This document shows positions 1 to 5,755 of a stretch of 5,910 nt of DNA, piece after piece. Within the stretch, counting starts at the first letter, position 1, and the number at the start of each line of letters is the position of its first letter. The translations under genes were made by a program, and so were the position numbers. A model generated the notes under the pieces. It saw only the letters and a list, made by a program, of their open reading frames with translations, searched no databases and was not told the DNA's origin. This stretch comes from Candidatus Zixiibacteriota bacterium (GTDB lineage Bacteria > Zixibacteria > MSB-5A5 > JAUVRN01): positions 1 to 5,910 of the forward strand of contig JAUVRN010000142.1 of assembly GCA_030597645.1 (NCBI GenBank). Direction: 5' to 3'.

Positions 1-371
1 AGATCGTTGGTCGCCGGGTTGTTGCCGGGCCGAAGCAGGTTCAGGCTGTAGGGATGTTTGCGGCGATAGGTCATGGCCATGTCGCGGTAGGGCTCCAGTT
101 CGCGCGGCATCTTGAGCTGGATGTCGTTGATCTGGTTGACGACCATCTTGCTGTCGGAGTAGATCTCGATGGTTTTGGTCTTGAAGAGGTGAGGATTGAG
201 ATCGACGAATTCGAGCAGGGTCAGAAGCGAGGCGTACTGACATTCCTGGGCCGAGCCCTTGAACTGCGCGCGAAAGGTGATGTCCAGATCGGGAATCTGG
301 AAGCTGACGACGCCTGCGGCGATGGGCTGCCCTGGCCTGACGAACATCTCTCCGGTGAAATAGCACTGCAT
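1..371 (-). CDS. RNase HI-like (reverse transcriptase-like RNase H fold) protein, N-terminal part
   Basis: This gene runs off the left edge; 123 codons are visible from the ATG at 371. The product begins MQCYFTGEMFVRPGQPIAAG. It shows the RNase H layout: a first strand and turn (residues 3-24, with the RPGQP turn), a helix with E43 in QECQYASLLTLLEF, and a strand ending in an acidic motif (IEIYSDSK, D73). In RNase HI these positions carry the second and third metal ligands. The first ligand, normally the Asp of a YFDG-type motif, is Thr6 here (YFTG), so cleavage of RNA in RNA/DNA hybrids is uncertain. A NNPATND segment (117-123) lies near where the last catalytic Asp is expected. The start is ATG371. 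A GAGGAG sits about 15 nt upstream, rather far, and an in-frame GTG at 398 would place that SD inside the gene. The fold assignment is fairly secure; the activity is not. Confidence 0.75.
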   Translation of the reverse strand, partial: MQCYFTGEMFVRPGQPIAAGVVSFQIPDLDITFRAQFKGSAQECQYASLLTLLEFVDLNPHLFKTKTIEIYSDSKMVVNQINDIQLKMPRELEPYRDMAMTYRRKHPYSLNLLRPGNNPATND

Positions 372-415
372 GGTTCTCGTTCGATTCTCCTCTCGCACTG
401 GATTCGAGCAAAGCG

Positions 416-437
416 GATGCCTCCGGGCAGAGGCGTC
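416..437. repeat. Imperfect inverted repeat (hairpin)
   Basis: The arms GATGCCTC (416-423) and GAGGCGTC (430-437) flank a 6-nt loop, CGGGCA. As plus-strand RNA all eight pairs form, one of them G:U. As minus-strand RNA, the strand both neighbouring genes use, one C-A mismatch leaves five inner pairs. It lies 45-66 bp upstream of the RNase H-like start. Confidence 0.5.
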
Positions 438-439
438 CA

Positions 440-453
440 TGCTGTGCACAGCA
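440..453. repeat. Perfect 14-bp palindrome
   Basis: TGCTGTGCACAGCA is its own reverse complement. It adjoins, and shares three bases with, a second perfect inverted repeat to its right. A continuous palindrome without a spacer suits a dimeric DNA-binding protein better than an RNA hairpin. No regulator is identifiable in the window. Confidence 0.6.
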
Positions 454-469
454 GGACCGGCGGTCCTGC
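451..469. repeat. Perfect 9-bp-arm inverted repeat
   Basis: GCAGGACCG (451-459), a single G, then CGGTCCTGC (461-469). As RNA it would form a GC-rich stem of 7 pairs with a 5-nt loop. It lies 131 bp beyond the stop of the PorV-like gene and 80 bp upstream of the RNase H-like start, both read on the minus strand. It could be part of a terminator, an attenuator or an operator. No U-tract follows on the minus strand, which argues against a standard intrinsic terminator. Confidence 0.6.
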
Positions 470-516
470 AACTCGCTGTAACAGCATCACTTACAAGGCC
501 GACTGTAGCTCGGATA

Positions 517-544
517 GGGACCCCCGTCCGTTGAAAGGGGTACC
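517..544. repeat. Inverted repeat downstream of the envelope operon
   Basis: GGGACCCC (517-524) can pair with GGGGTACC (537-544) with one mismatch across a 12-nt loop. It lies 56-83 bp past the stop codon of the last gene of the three-gene operon on the minus strand. That position suits a 3'-end structure or transcription end, but no T-run follows in the direction of transcription, so factor-independent termination is not supported. The rest of the 372-599 gap shows no convincing gene. Confidence 0.35.
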
Positions 545-599
545 TCCATGCCCGGAACTGCAATTGTCTTCACATGTTGGTGTGTGAGATTTCGATCTT

Positions 600-1436
600 C
601 TATTGAGGGAGGTCGCCCCTGCGAGGTGAAATTCGGAACGCCACGCCCACCATCTGATCTCCCCCAAGGTCAGGGTGATCGCGGTATGTATAGCTCAGGT
701 TGAGTCTCCCCAGCACGACGCGAGCACTCAATCGCAGGAGCAGCGGCTCTGTTTGGAGCTCGGCCGACAGGTATAGACGTGAAGCAAAACCGATGGTCTG
801 TCCGAGTGCAAAGGACCACTCGTCCATCCACTTCTGGGCCCCGACCTGCAGGCTCAACCGATCCGAGTGCAGGTAGCTCACCGACAATCGCATGCGGGCA
901 TGTAAGAGAGGGCGCCCCACCACGTAGGGCGCGCCGGCGTCGGTCACGGAGAGGCCCGTTCCCAACTGGGGTGACAGCGTGAGCCAGATACCTGCATCCC
1001 ACACCTGGCCGCGCACCGGGCTGAAGCGATCGCCGAGCTGTACGTCGAGGTGATGGAACGCTGCTCCCAGGTGAACGCGACCGAGCAGCGACACCGCTAC
1101 CGAGATCGATGCATCCATTTCCCGGTAGAGTTGCTCCTGCCCGAGCGCGGACAGGCTCACCGCGCCGGCGAGACGGCCGTTGCCGACGACTATTCCGGCC
1201 AGGCGTGAATCGAGAGCATGCAGACCAAAGGGCCGGGCCGCAGAGGCGAATACGTACGACCGCATCAGCGTCAGCGTGGCCGGGTTGGCATGCTGTGTCT
1301 GACGATATGGAGACAGCGGATCGTACATTGCGAAGCCGTTCAATGATCGCGTCGTCGCGAATGCAGCCGTGACTGGCACCGGCACCCGCGTCGCGAGTAC
1401 GAGCCAGACGACCAGGGTGCGAATGGCCGGACTCAA
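600..1436 (-). CDS. PorV/PorQ-like outer-membrane beta-barrel protein
   Basis: A 278-residue exported protein, last gene of the three-gene envelope operon. I place the start at TTG1436, because this TTG overlaps the TGA stop of the upstream gene (TTGA). It also gives a normal signal peptide: MSPAIR, a hydrophobic stretch (residues 8-25) and a plausible cut after AFA27. The first internal ATG (residue 37) would lose the signal. The mature part carries an NPA motif (51-53) in the place where PorV/FadL-like (UPF0164-type) barrels have ...NPAgL. It then has alternating polar/hydrophobic strands to the end (for example RLSLQVGAQKW, LNLSYTYRDH, MVGVAFRI) and a typical DLGG turn near the C terminus. 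In type IX secretion PorV binds the C-terminal sorting domains of cargo. The neighbour upstream carries such a domain, which makes a related role attractive, but this is inference. It could equally be a simple porin. Confidence 0.7.
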   Translation of the reverse strand: MSPAIRTLVVWLVLATRVPVPVTAAFATTRSLNGFAMYDPLSPYRQTQHANPATLTLMRSYVFASAARPFGLHALDSRLAGIVVGNGRLAGAVSLSALGQEQLYREMDASISVAVSLLGRVHLGAAFHHLDVQLGDRFSPVRGQVWDAGIWLTLSPQLGTGLSVTDAGAPYVVGRPLLHARMRLSVSYLHSDRLSLQVGAQKWMDEWSFALGQTIGFASRLYLSAELQTEPLLLRLSARVVLGRLNLSYTYRDHPDLGGDQMVGVAFRISPRRGDLPQ

Positions 1437-2941
1437 CGGCCGATGGCGACGGGCGCAAGCCGCACCAGCTCGCGAGGGGAGAACAATCGCATACACACCA
1501 GGTACACTCCGACAGGCAGAAGCTGCCCGGACTGGTCGCGCCCGTCCCACGTGACTTCGCCACTGACGAACGGGCGCGTGTCAAAGAGCGTGCGCAGGCG
1601 CCTGCCGTCGCCGCCGTACAGTTGGAGCTGTCCCTCCGCCCCGAACGGTACGCGGTAGGCGATCGTCGCCCGTTCACCGTACCCGGCCGCAAACGGATTG
1701 GGTGCAATGTCGAGCTCTATGTCTGCGGTATACGGTACGTCTACCGAATTGTCACCACCCGGGGTGGCGCCGCCGGGCGCAACGGACCAGTTCCAGACCG
1801 CAGAAGAACCGATCCGTTCCAGCGCAACGCCGCGGCGGCTGCCAGCCGACGGGTAGCCCACATGGTCAGATACAGCACCCATGAGGAGGAGTGTCAGTGT
1901 GTCACCATCATTATTGAGAGTTGGCCAGTGGTCCGCCTGGAGAACCGGTGCGCCCACCTCTCCGAAGTGGAGCGTGAACGCCAGCGAGTCCTCGGTGAGG
2001 ATGGCGTAGGTGTCCGGAGCCAGGCTGGTCTGGTCGGCCTGAAACCGTGTCGTATCGCGCGTATCAGCCAGTTGTAGCCCGGACACGGTCAGACCGGTAT
2101 CGGACGTCACCCTGATCTCGATCCATTCCGGTTCGGTCGCCTCCGGGACCACGTAGAGTTCACTGAACAGGACGGGTGATTCGCCCGTGAGAAAGTGCAG
2201 ATCGCGGTGGTTGTTGGCCGTGCGTTCGTCATCGGCCAGCTCTATGGACAGGCGGTTGAAACCCTGTTCGACGGGACCGGACAGCGTGACTGGGTGGAGG
2301 GCGCCCGAGGGTCCCGAGACGCTCGCTGAGTCCAGCACGGAGCCCTGACTGTGTCGCAACAACACTGCACTGCCAGAGCTGTCCGTGCCCGTGTTTTCCA
2401 CCAGCACACGGACACTCACCTGGCTCGGACCGGGGTCGGCCTGGACATCGACGATCGCCCAGTCAATTCGCACCGGAGCTCCGTGATTGCGCCTGCCGGG
2501 CGTGCTGCCGACCGACGATGCCGTTACCTGCCACATGCGGTCACCGATTCGTTCATAGGAGACGCCGTCGGGAGCCGTGCCATCCCATTGGAAGCGATCT
2601 ACCGTGTCGGGTGACACCAGCTCGACCGCACCGGAACTGTTGGTGAGGGAGAATGAGGCTTCGATCAACGGGTAGTCCTCTGATGACACATCGCCCCACA
2701 CGCCGCTGGAATCGCCGAAGTGCTGCTCGAATCTGACGGAATCACGACAGATCACGGTGAATCCGGGTGCGAAGAGTCGATCTGGCAATACGAGATCTCT
2801 TGCTCCGGCCTTGAGTGTGTATCCCGCCAGAGATGTGGATTGCCGGATCTCGAGCTCGATCCACTCCAGCGTGGTACTGCCGCCCGGTTCGTTGGCGAGG
2901 ATTTCCGACAGCACGACGGCCAGCATGAGTCCGGCTATCAC
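1433..2941 (-). CDS. Lamin-tail-domain surface protein with C-terminal FlgD-Ig / type IX sorting-like domain
   Basis: A 502-residue protein, middle gene of the envelope operon. Domains: lamin tail 1 (about 9-152, signature SEILANEPGG...EWIEL, ending ERIG...GSTPGRRN), a CARDB/Ig-like beta domain (about 157-252, VSVRVLVENTG...ANNHRDLHF), lamin tail 2 (about 256-398, SELYVVPE...EWIEI, ending ERIG...GGATPGGDN), and a C-terminal domain (about 408-502) with PNPF (414-417), LYGGDGRRLRTL, WDG (465-467) and GVYL (478-481). The last matches both FlgD-Ig and type A sorting domains of type IX secretion. The start is taken as GTG2941, which overlaps the TGA of the preceding gene (GTGA). This leaves only a short, uncharged hydrophobic N terminus (MIAGLMLAVVLSEILA) running straight into the lamin-tail fold. 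An upstream in-frame GTG or ATG (to 3079) inside the neighbour would add basic residues, so the true start is unsure. Bacterial lamin-tail domains occur on secreted and surface proteins. The ligand is unknown. Confidence 0.8.
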   Translation of the reverse strand: MIAGLMLAVVLSEILANEPGGSTTLEWIELEIRQSTSLAGYTLKAGARDLVLPDRLFAPGFTVICRDSVRFEQHFGDSSGVWGDVSSEDYPLIEASFSLTNSSGAVELVSPDTVDRFQWDGTAPDGVSYERIGDRMWQVTASSVGSTPGRRNHGAPVRIDWAIVDVQADPGPSQVSVRVLVENTGTDSSGSAVLLRHSQGSVLDSASVSGPSGALHPVTLSGPVEQGFNRLSIELADDERTANNHRDLHFLTGESPVLFSELYVVPEATEPEWIEIRVTSDTGLTVSGLQLADTRDTTRFQADQTSLAPDTYAILTEDSLAFTLHFGEVGAPVLQADHWPTLNNDGDTLTLLLMGAVSDHVGYPSAGSRRGVALERIGSSAVWNWSVAPGGATPGGDNSVDVPYTADIELDIAPNPFAAGYGERATIAYRVPFGAEGQLQLYGGDGRRLRTLFDTRPFVSGEVTWDGRDQSGQLLPVGVYLVCMRLFSPRELVRLAPVAIGR

Positions 2942-4512
2942 AGTACCAGGGTTGAGTCGACGCGCAGCGTCAGGGATGCGTCGTTGTCGTTGTACGAGGA
3001 GCGCCACCGCACGTGCATGCCAAGCGTCGCCATCGCGGACACGTGCACTTGCTGATCCACGCGAATCGTCCAGAACCACCGGTCAGGAGTGTTCAGGTCA
3101 TACGAGGAAAGCATCGCCGACAGCGCCAGCCGGCTGGATCGCCCTCGATCGACATCCCACTGCGCTCGCACGGGGCCGCTCCCGTCAGAGAACGGCGCCC
3201 AGTGCCCGTCACTGTGGCGGACACGTGCTGTCAGGCGATGCGGCCCGCGCTCGATCGCGAGGCGAGACTCCCCCCGTTGCAGTCGGATATGCTCGAGCGG
3301 GCGCGTGTAGTAGAGCCCACTCCATCGCCAGTCGAGACCGAGCATCGTGTTTCGCGTGTCCACTCCGGTTCGCAACGCCGCCCGGCGCAGGGGAGTCTCT
3401 CGCCACGTTCTCAGCCAGCCGGCTGCGAAGCGGCGGGTCGACCCGGCGCGCACGTAGACCTCAACGCCCGACTCGCCCGTCGATGCGGAGGATACTCGAA
3501 CGTCAAGCTCGGGATAGTAGACGTACTCCCGGTCGGACTGAGTGCGAGCGTGAAGCAACGGATGACGGAAGGCAGGCGAGATCTGCCACAGGCGTGCTCG
3601 CCAGCCGAGATGCGTGCCGTTGTCTCTCAGTGACGCCTGCCATGCCCGGCCACCGGCACCTGTGGCCGCATCCACTTCCCATCCGCGCCGTGAAGTGCCG
3701 GCCGCGATGTGCAGACCTCCCGTCCAGGACTCGAACTGCGATCTCGATGCACTGGACTCCAGTGACTGCCGGATCACGGCGGGTTGGATGAGAATGTGAT
3801 GGGGCCGGAGGCTCAGTTGAACGCCCTGAACGTTGTGGCGAAACCGGGAATCCCCCCTTTGCGACACTATGATCTGGAGCCCACCACGACCAGCCTGCCA
3901 TCCCAGTCGGGCACCGGTCAGCCGCGCATAGTGAGGCTGCAACATCCCCCTCCAGATGCCGCCGCCTCCATCGATGAACTGCGGCGCTCGACCGATCAGT
4001 AGCCCGCCGGTCCAGCGAACGGCGATGGCGCCCGCATCCACGAGCCAGTGGCCTGCACGCAGCGACACGCCCGCGTCGCGCATGCGCCAATTCGCAGAAG
4101 CACCGCGATCGGCGGACATGCGCATCGAGATCGGACCGGCTGAGGCATGGCCCTGGAGCAGCCGCCTGGGGTACACCGTTCCCCGGAGCGCCGAGAGCGA
4201 ACTGTAACGGAGCTTCATGCGAACAAGCTGGCGGGTCGAGGCGCCGGCCACGCCGGGATCCGGGATCAGCATGACTGCGTTGCGAACCTCGCGATCCAGA
4301 ACTGCTGCCTGTTCGAGCAGTCCGGCAAACTCCTCGAATTCGTCGTCGGAGATATCACCTCGCTCGCGTGCCTCGATCAGGTCCTCAAGGGACAGGCGAT
4401 GGTCGGTCTCCGGGGCTCCATGTAGTGAACGCGCAGTCAGAGAACCGATCAGGAGTCCGGCGGAGGTGATCATCAGCAGCCATCGCAGCGATGGAAGAGG
4501 GCGTGTCGTCAT
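2938..4512 (-). CDS. Exported large beta-barrel-like protein with short helical N-terminal domain
   Basis: A 524-residue protein, first gene of the envelope operon. The start is ATG4512, with GGCGGA four bases upstream. A TTG at 4524 would add only four residues. A signal peptide is clear: MTTRPLPSLRW, hydrophobic residues 12-25, and a likely cut around TA27 or GA33. Residues 38-100 are acidic and helical (SLEDLIEARERGDISDDEFE, then an IPDPGV turn at 83-88). The remainder is rich in alternating strands with aromatic and Arg residues (for example GRAPQFIDGGGG, LGLDWRWSGLYYTRPLEHI, LTARVRHSDGHW), ending TLRVDSTLVL, as expected of an outer-membrane barrel. Proteins with an N-terminal helix-hairpin-helix domain and a C-terminal barrel are known in FCB-group bacteria. 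The IP-turn segment could be a degenerate version of that domain, but this is a weak resemblance. I cannot name a family or function. Confidence 0.7.
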   Translation of the reverse strand: MTTRPLPSLRWLLMITSAGLLIGSLTARSLHGAPETDHRLSLEDLIEARERGDISDDEFEEFAGLLEQAAVLDREVRNAVMLIPDPGVAGASTRQLVRMKLRYSSLSALRGTVYPRRLLQGHASAGPISMRMSADRGASANWRMRDAGVSLRAGHWLVDAGAIAVRWTGGLLIGRAPQFIDGGGGIWRGMLQPHYARLTGARLGWQAGRGGLQIIVSQRGDSRFRHNVQGVQLSLRPHHILIQPAVIRQSLESSASRSQFESWTGGLHIAAGTSRRGWEVDAATGAGGRAWQASLRDNGTHLGWRARLWQISPAFRHPLLHARTQSDREYVYYPELDVRVSSASTGESGVEVYVRAGSTRRFAAGWLRTWRETPLRRAALRTGVDTRNTMLGLDWRWSGLYYTRPLEHIRLQRGESRLAIERGPHRLTARVRHSDGHWAPFSDGSGPVRAQWDVDRGRSSRLALSAMLSSYDLNTPDRWFWTIRVDQQVHVSAMATLGMHVRWRSSYNDNDASLTLRVDSTLVL

Positions 4513-4597
4513 CACGTCCGCCAACCTGCCACAGTCGCAGGAGAATTGCCATCACATCGGCGTCACAAACGTCCAATGAGATGCAGCACCCGCACAC

Positions 4598-4625
4598 TTG
4601 CGTCACGCTTGGAGTGGCATCTACT
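4598..4625 (+). promoter_or_regulatory. Weak sigma70-like promoter for the hotdog-Nudix pair
   Basis: TTGCGT (4598-4603) and TCTACT (4620-4625) are separated by 16 bp and lie just upstream of the hotdog gene's ribosome binding site. The match to -35/-10 consensus is only moderate. The divergent gap 4513-4650 must hold promoters for both directions. It also contains GCGTCAC twice (4560-4566 and 4600-4606), a possible short direct repeat. I see no convincing promoter for the leftward operon. Confidence 0.2.
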
Positions 4626-4650
4626 TGGGCTACGACCGGAGGATTACACG

Positions 4651-5136
4651 ATGACCAATGATGCGAATGCGAAGACAGCCTTCCAGGATGGGATGGAGCA
4701 TAACCTCTGTTTTGGCTGTGGTCCCCACAACGATCTGGGACTACGCATCAAGAGCTACTGGGAAGGTGACGAGTCGGTTTGTGTATTCGAACCGCAGGCC
4801 CATCACATGGCCGGACCGCGCCACATACTCAACGGTGGCATCATCGCGACGGTCATAGATTGCCACAGCATTTGCACCGCTATCGCCGACGCCTACAGGC
4901 GCGAGGGGCGTGAGATGGGATCTGATCCGGTGATCTGGTACGCCACCGGATCACTGCACGTCGACTACAAACACCCGGCCGCCATCGACAAGCCGGTAGA
5001 GCTCCGCGCAATCATGGCCGAGGTGAAACCCAAGAAGACGGTCGTGCATTGCAAGATGTTATCGGAGGGTGATGTCTGTGCCTTCGGAGAAGTGGTGTGT
5101 GTGAGGGTGCCGCGTGAGTGGTTTGCCGGAACGTGA
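4651..5136 (+). CDS. Hotdog-fold (PaaI/4HBT-type) acyl-CoA thioesterase-like protein
   Basis: A 161-residue cytoplasmic protein, a normal length for single-domain hotdog thioesterases, which hydrolyse acyl-CoA or related thioesters. The N terminus carries the CFGCGPHNDLGLRI motif (20-33) common in this family. The central helix region is HILNGGIIATVIDCHS (58-73), where the usual HGG is NGG and D70 sits in the position of the family's helix acid. Strands GSLHVDYKHPA (100-110) and ELRAIMAEVKPKKTVVHCKM (117-136) match the sheet that packs against it. The start at ATG4651 is firm: GGAGG (4638-4642) lies 8 nt upstream, and the longer reading frame to 4546 has no such site. The Nudix gene begins 14 bp after the stop, so the two form an operon. 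Eight cysteines is high for the size. The exact thioester substrate cannot be told from sequence. Confidence 0.85.
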   Translation: MTNDANAKTAFQDGMEHNLCFGCGPHNDLGLRIKSYWEGDESVCVFEPQAHHMAGPRHILNGGIIATVIDCHSICTAIADAYRREGREMGSDPVIWYATGSLHVDYKHPAAIDKPVELRAIMAEVKPKKTVVHCKMLSEGDVCAFGEVVCVRVPREWFAGT

Positions 5137-5150
5137 GCGGAGGCGCCGAG

Positions 5151-5564
5151 ATGGACCAGGCCGCCGCCATTCCATTTCGCCGGCGCAACGGCAAGCTGGA
5201 GTATGCCCTAGTCACTGGAATTCGCTCCGGTAAGTGGGGCATTCCCAAGGGGTTGATCGATCCGGGGGAGACACCCACCGAGACCGCGCTCAAGGAGACT
5301 CTGGAAGAGGCGGGTCTGCGCGGGCGTATCATCGGCGATTCGGTGGGCACCTACGACTACGACAAGTGGGGGACCACGCTCACCGTACAGGTTTTCCTCC
5401 TCGAAGTGGACACCGAAGAGTCTGACTGGGAGGAGCGCCCATTCCGCGAGCGGCGCTGGGTGGGGGCCAGGGAGGCCATGAAGCTGCTGGCGGAGCACCC
5501 CGCCGCTGAGCTCATCGCCAGGGCCATTTCAGATCTCGAGAACATGGGATCAGGCTCCCCTTAG
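5151..5564 (+). CDS. Nudix hydrolase, DIPP/Ap4A-like
   Basis: A 137-residue cytoplasmic enzyme of the Nudix superfamily, which cleaves nucleoside diphosphates linked to another moiety. The Nudix box spans residues 34-56: G34, E40 and the K48-E49...E52-E53-x-G55-L56 core, against the consensus GX5EX7REUXEEXGU. The usual Arg before the catalytic Glu is Lys48. The preceding KWGIPKG (28-34) and the later DWEERPFRERRWV (92-104) resemble the diphosphoinositol-polyphosphate / diadenosine-polyphosphate branch, so dinucleoside polyphosphates are plausible substrates. This is family inference. The start at ATG5151 is supported by GGAGG at 5139-5143 with a 7-nt spacer. An in-frame start at 5118 would lie inside the hotdog gene and adds nothing recognisable. 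It is co-transcribed with the thioesterase upstream, but the pairing does not reveal a shared pathway. Confidence 0.9.
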   Translation: MDQAAAIPFRRRNGKLEYALVTGIRSGKWGIPKGLIDPGETPTETALKETLEEAGLRGRIIGDSVGTYDYDKWGTTLTVQVFLLEVDTEESDWEERPFRERRWVGAREAMKLLAEHPAAELIARAISDLENMGSGSP

Positions 5565-5577
5565 AAAAATCGCGCGT

Positions 5578-5610
5578 GACCCCCAAATCCGGGAATAGCC
5601 CGGCGGGGTC
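5578..5610 (+). terminator. Possible terminator hairpin after the Nudix gene
   Basis: The outer arms GACCCC (5578-5583) and GGGGTC (5605-5610) pair perfectly. Inside them CCGGG (5589-5593) and CCCGG (5599-5603) form a 5-bp stem with loop AATAG. It begins 13 bp past the Nudix stop. Only scattered T residues follow, so it is a weak intrinsic terminator at best, or a 3'-end processing structure. Confidence 0.4.
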
Positions 5611-5618
5611 CGGTATCG

Positions 5619-5626
5619 TATCTTTG
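5619..5626 (+). promoter_or_regulatory. Bacteroidetes-type -7 box for the rightmost gene
   Basis: TATCTTTG matches the TAnnTTTG -7 element known from Bacteroidetes promoters. No clear TTTG -33 element lies 19-25 bp upstream, and the organism is only presumed to be FCB-related. A start near 5633 would give a leader of about 120 nt before the ATG at 5756. Confidence 0.3.
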
Positions 5627-5632
5627 TATTCA

Positions 5633-5651
5633 GTGTCCTGAGTCAGGGCAC
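5633..5651. repeat. Near-perfect 19-bp dyad at the expected transcription start
   Basis: GTGTCCTGA (5633-5641), G, TCAGGGCAC (5643-5651): nine-base arms with one mismatch, which as RNA is a U:G pair (7-bp stem, 5-nt loop). It sits 7 bp downstream of the -7 box, so it could be a repressor operator or a 5'-end hairpin of the mRNA. No T-run follows, so it is not a terminator. Confidence 0.45.
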
Positions 5652-5709
5652 AAGGTCCCGAACAGCATCTTCGTAAGGACTCTTCCCCGGGCGGGACAGT
5701 GCACTAACC

Positions 5710-5752
5710 GGCCCGAGCCTCCCAAATCCCCGCGGGCCCGTAGTTTGGAGGC
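5710..5752 (+). promoter_or_regulatory. Leader structure that can mask the ribosome binding site (hairpin or pseudoknot)
   Basis: GCCTCC-C-AAA (5717-5726) is complementary to TTTGGAGGC (5744-5752) with one bulged C, giving nine pairs that swallow the GGAGG Shine-Dalgarno (5747-5751) of the gene starting at 5756. A second stem, GGCCCG (5710-5715) with CGGGCC (5733-5738), interleaves with it. The two can therefore coexist only as an H-type pseudoknot, or else switch. Farther upstream GTCCCG (5655-5660) can pair with CGGGAC (5692-5697), so the whole leader looks structured. Translational control is inferred; no known riboswitch class was recognised. Confidence 0.4.
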
Positions 5753-5755
5753 CAC

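Noticed and set aside
54..587. 177-codon plus-strand frame opposite the RNase H-like gene
   Set aside because: The opposite strand gives a recognisable RNase H fold; this frame shows no family features.
548..703. Small plus-strand frame starting MPGTAIVF
   Set aside because: No Shine-Dalgarno, and it runs antisense into the 3' end of the PorV-like gene.
1437..1550. Extended N terminus of the PorV-like protein to 1550
   Set aside because: The extra residues are Arg-rich and bury the signal peptide. TTG1436 gives a clean signal and overlaps the upstream stop.
670..1707. Long minus-strand frame (345 codons) overlapping the PorV-like gene and the end of the lamin-tail gene
   Set aside because: Arg/Ser/Pro-rich composition without domains or signal peptide. 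It is a GC-rich shadow of the better-supported frames.
2757..3791. 344-codon plus-strand frame opposite the two envelope genes
   Set aside because: Low-complexity Arg/Ala/Ser/Pro translation, no ribosome binding site, antisense to well-supported genes.
4546..4650. Longer start for the hotdog gene at 4546
   Set aside because: The ATG at 4651 has a perfect GGAGG at 8 nt. The added residues are basic and unlike the family.
5698..5705. AGTGCACT 8-bp palindrome
   Set aside because: Too short to claim as a site on its own; expected by chance in a window of this size.
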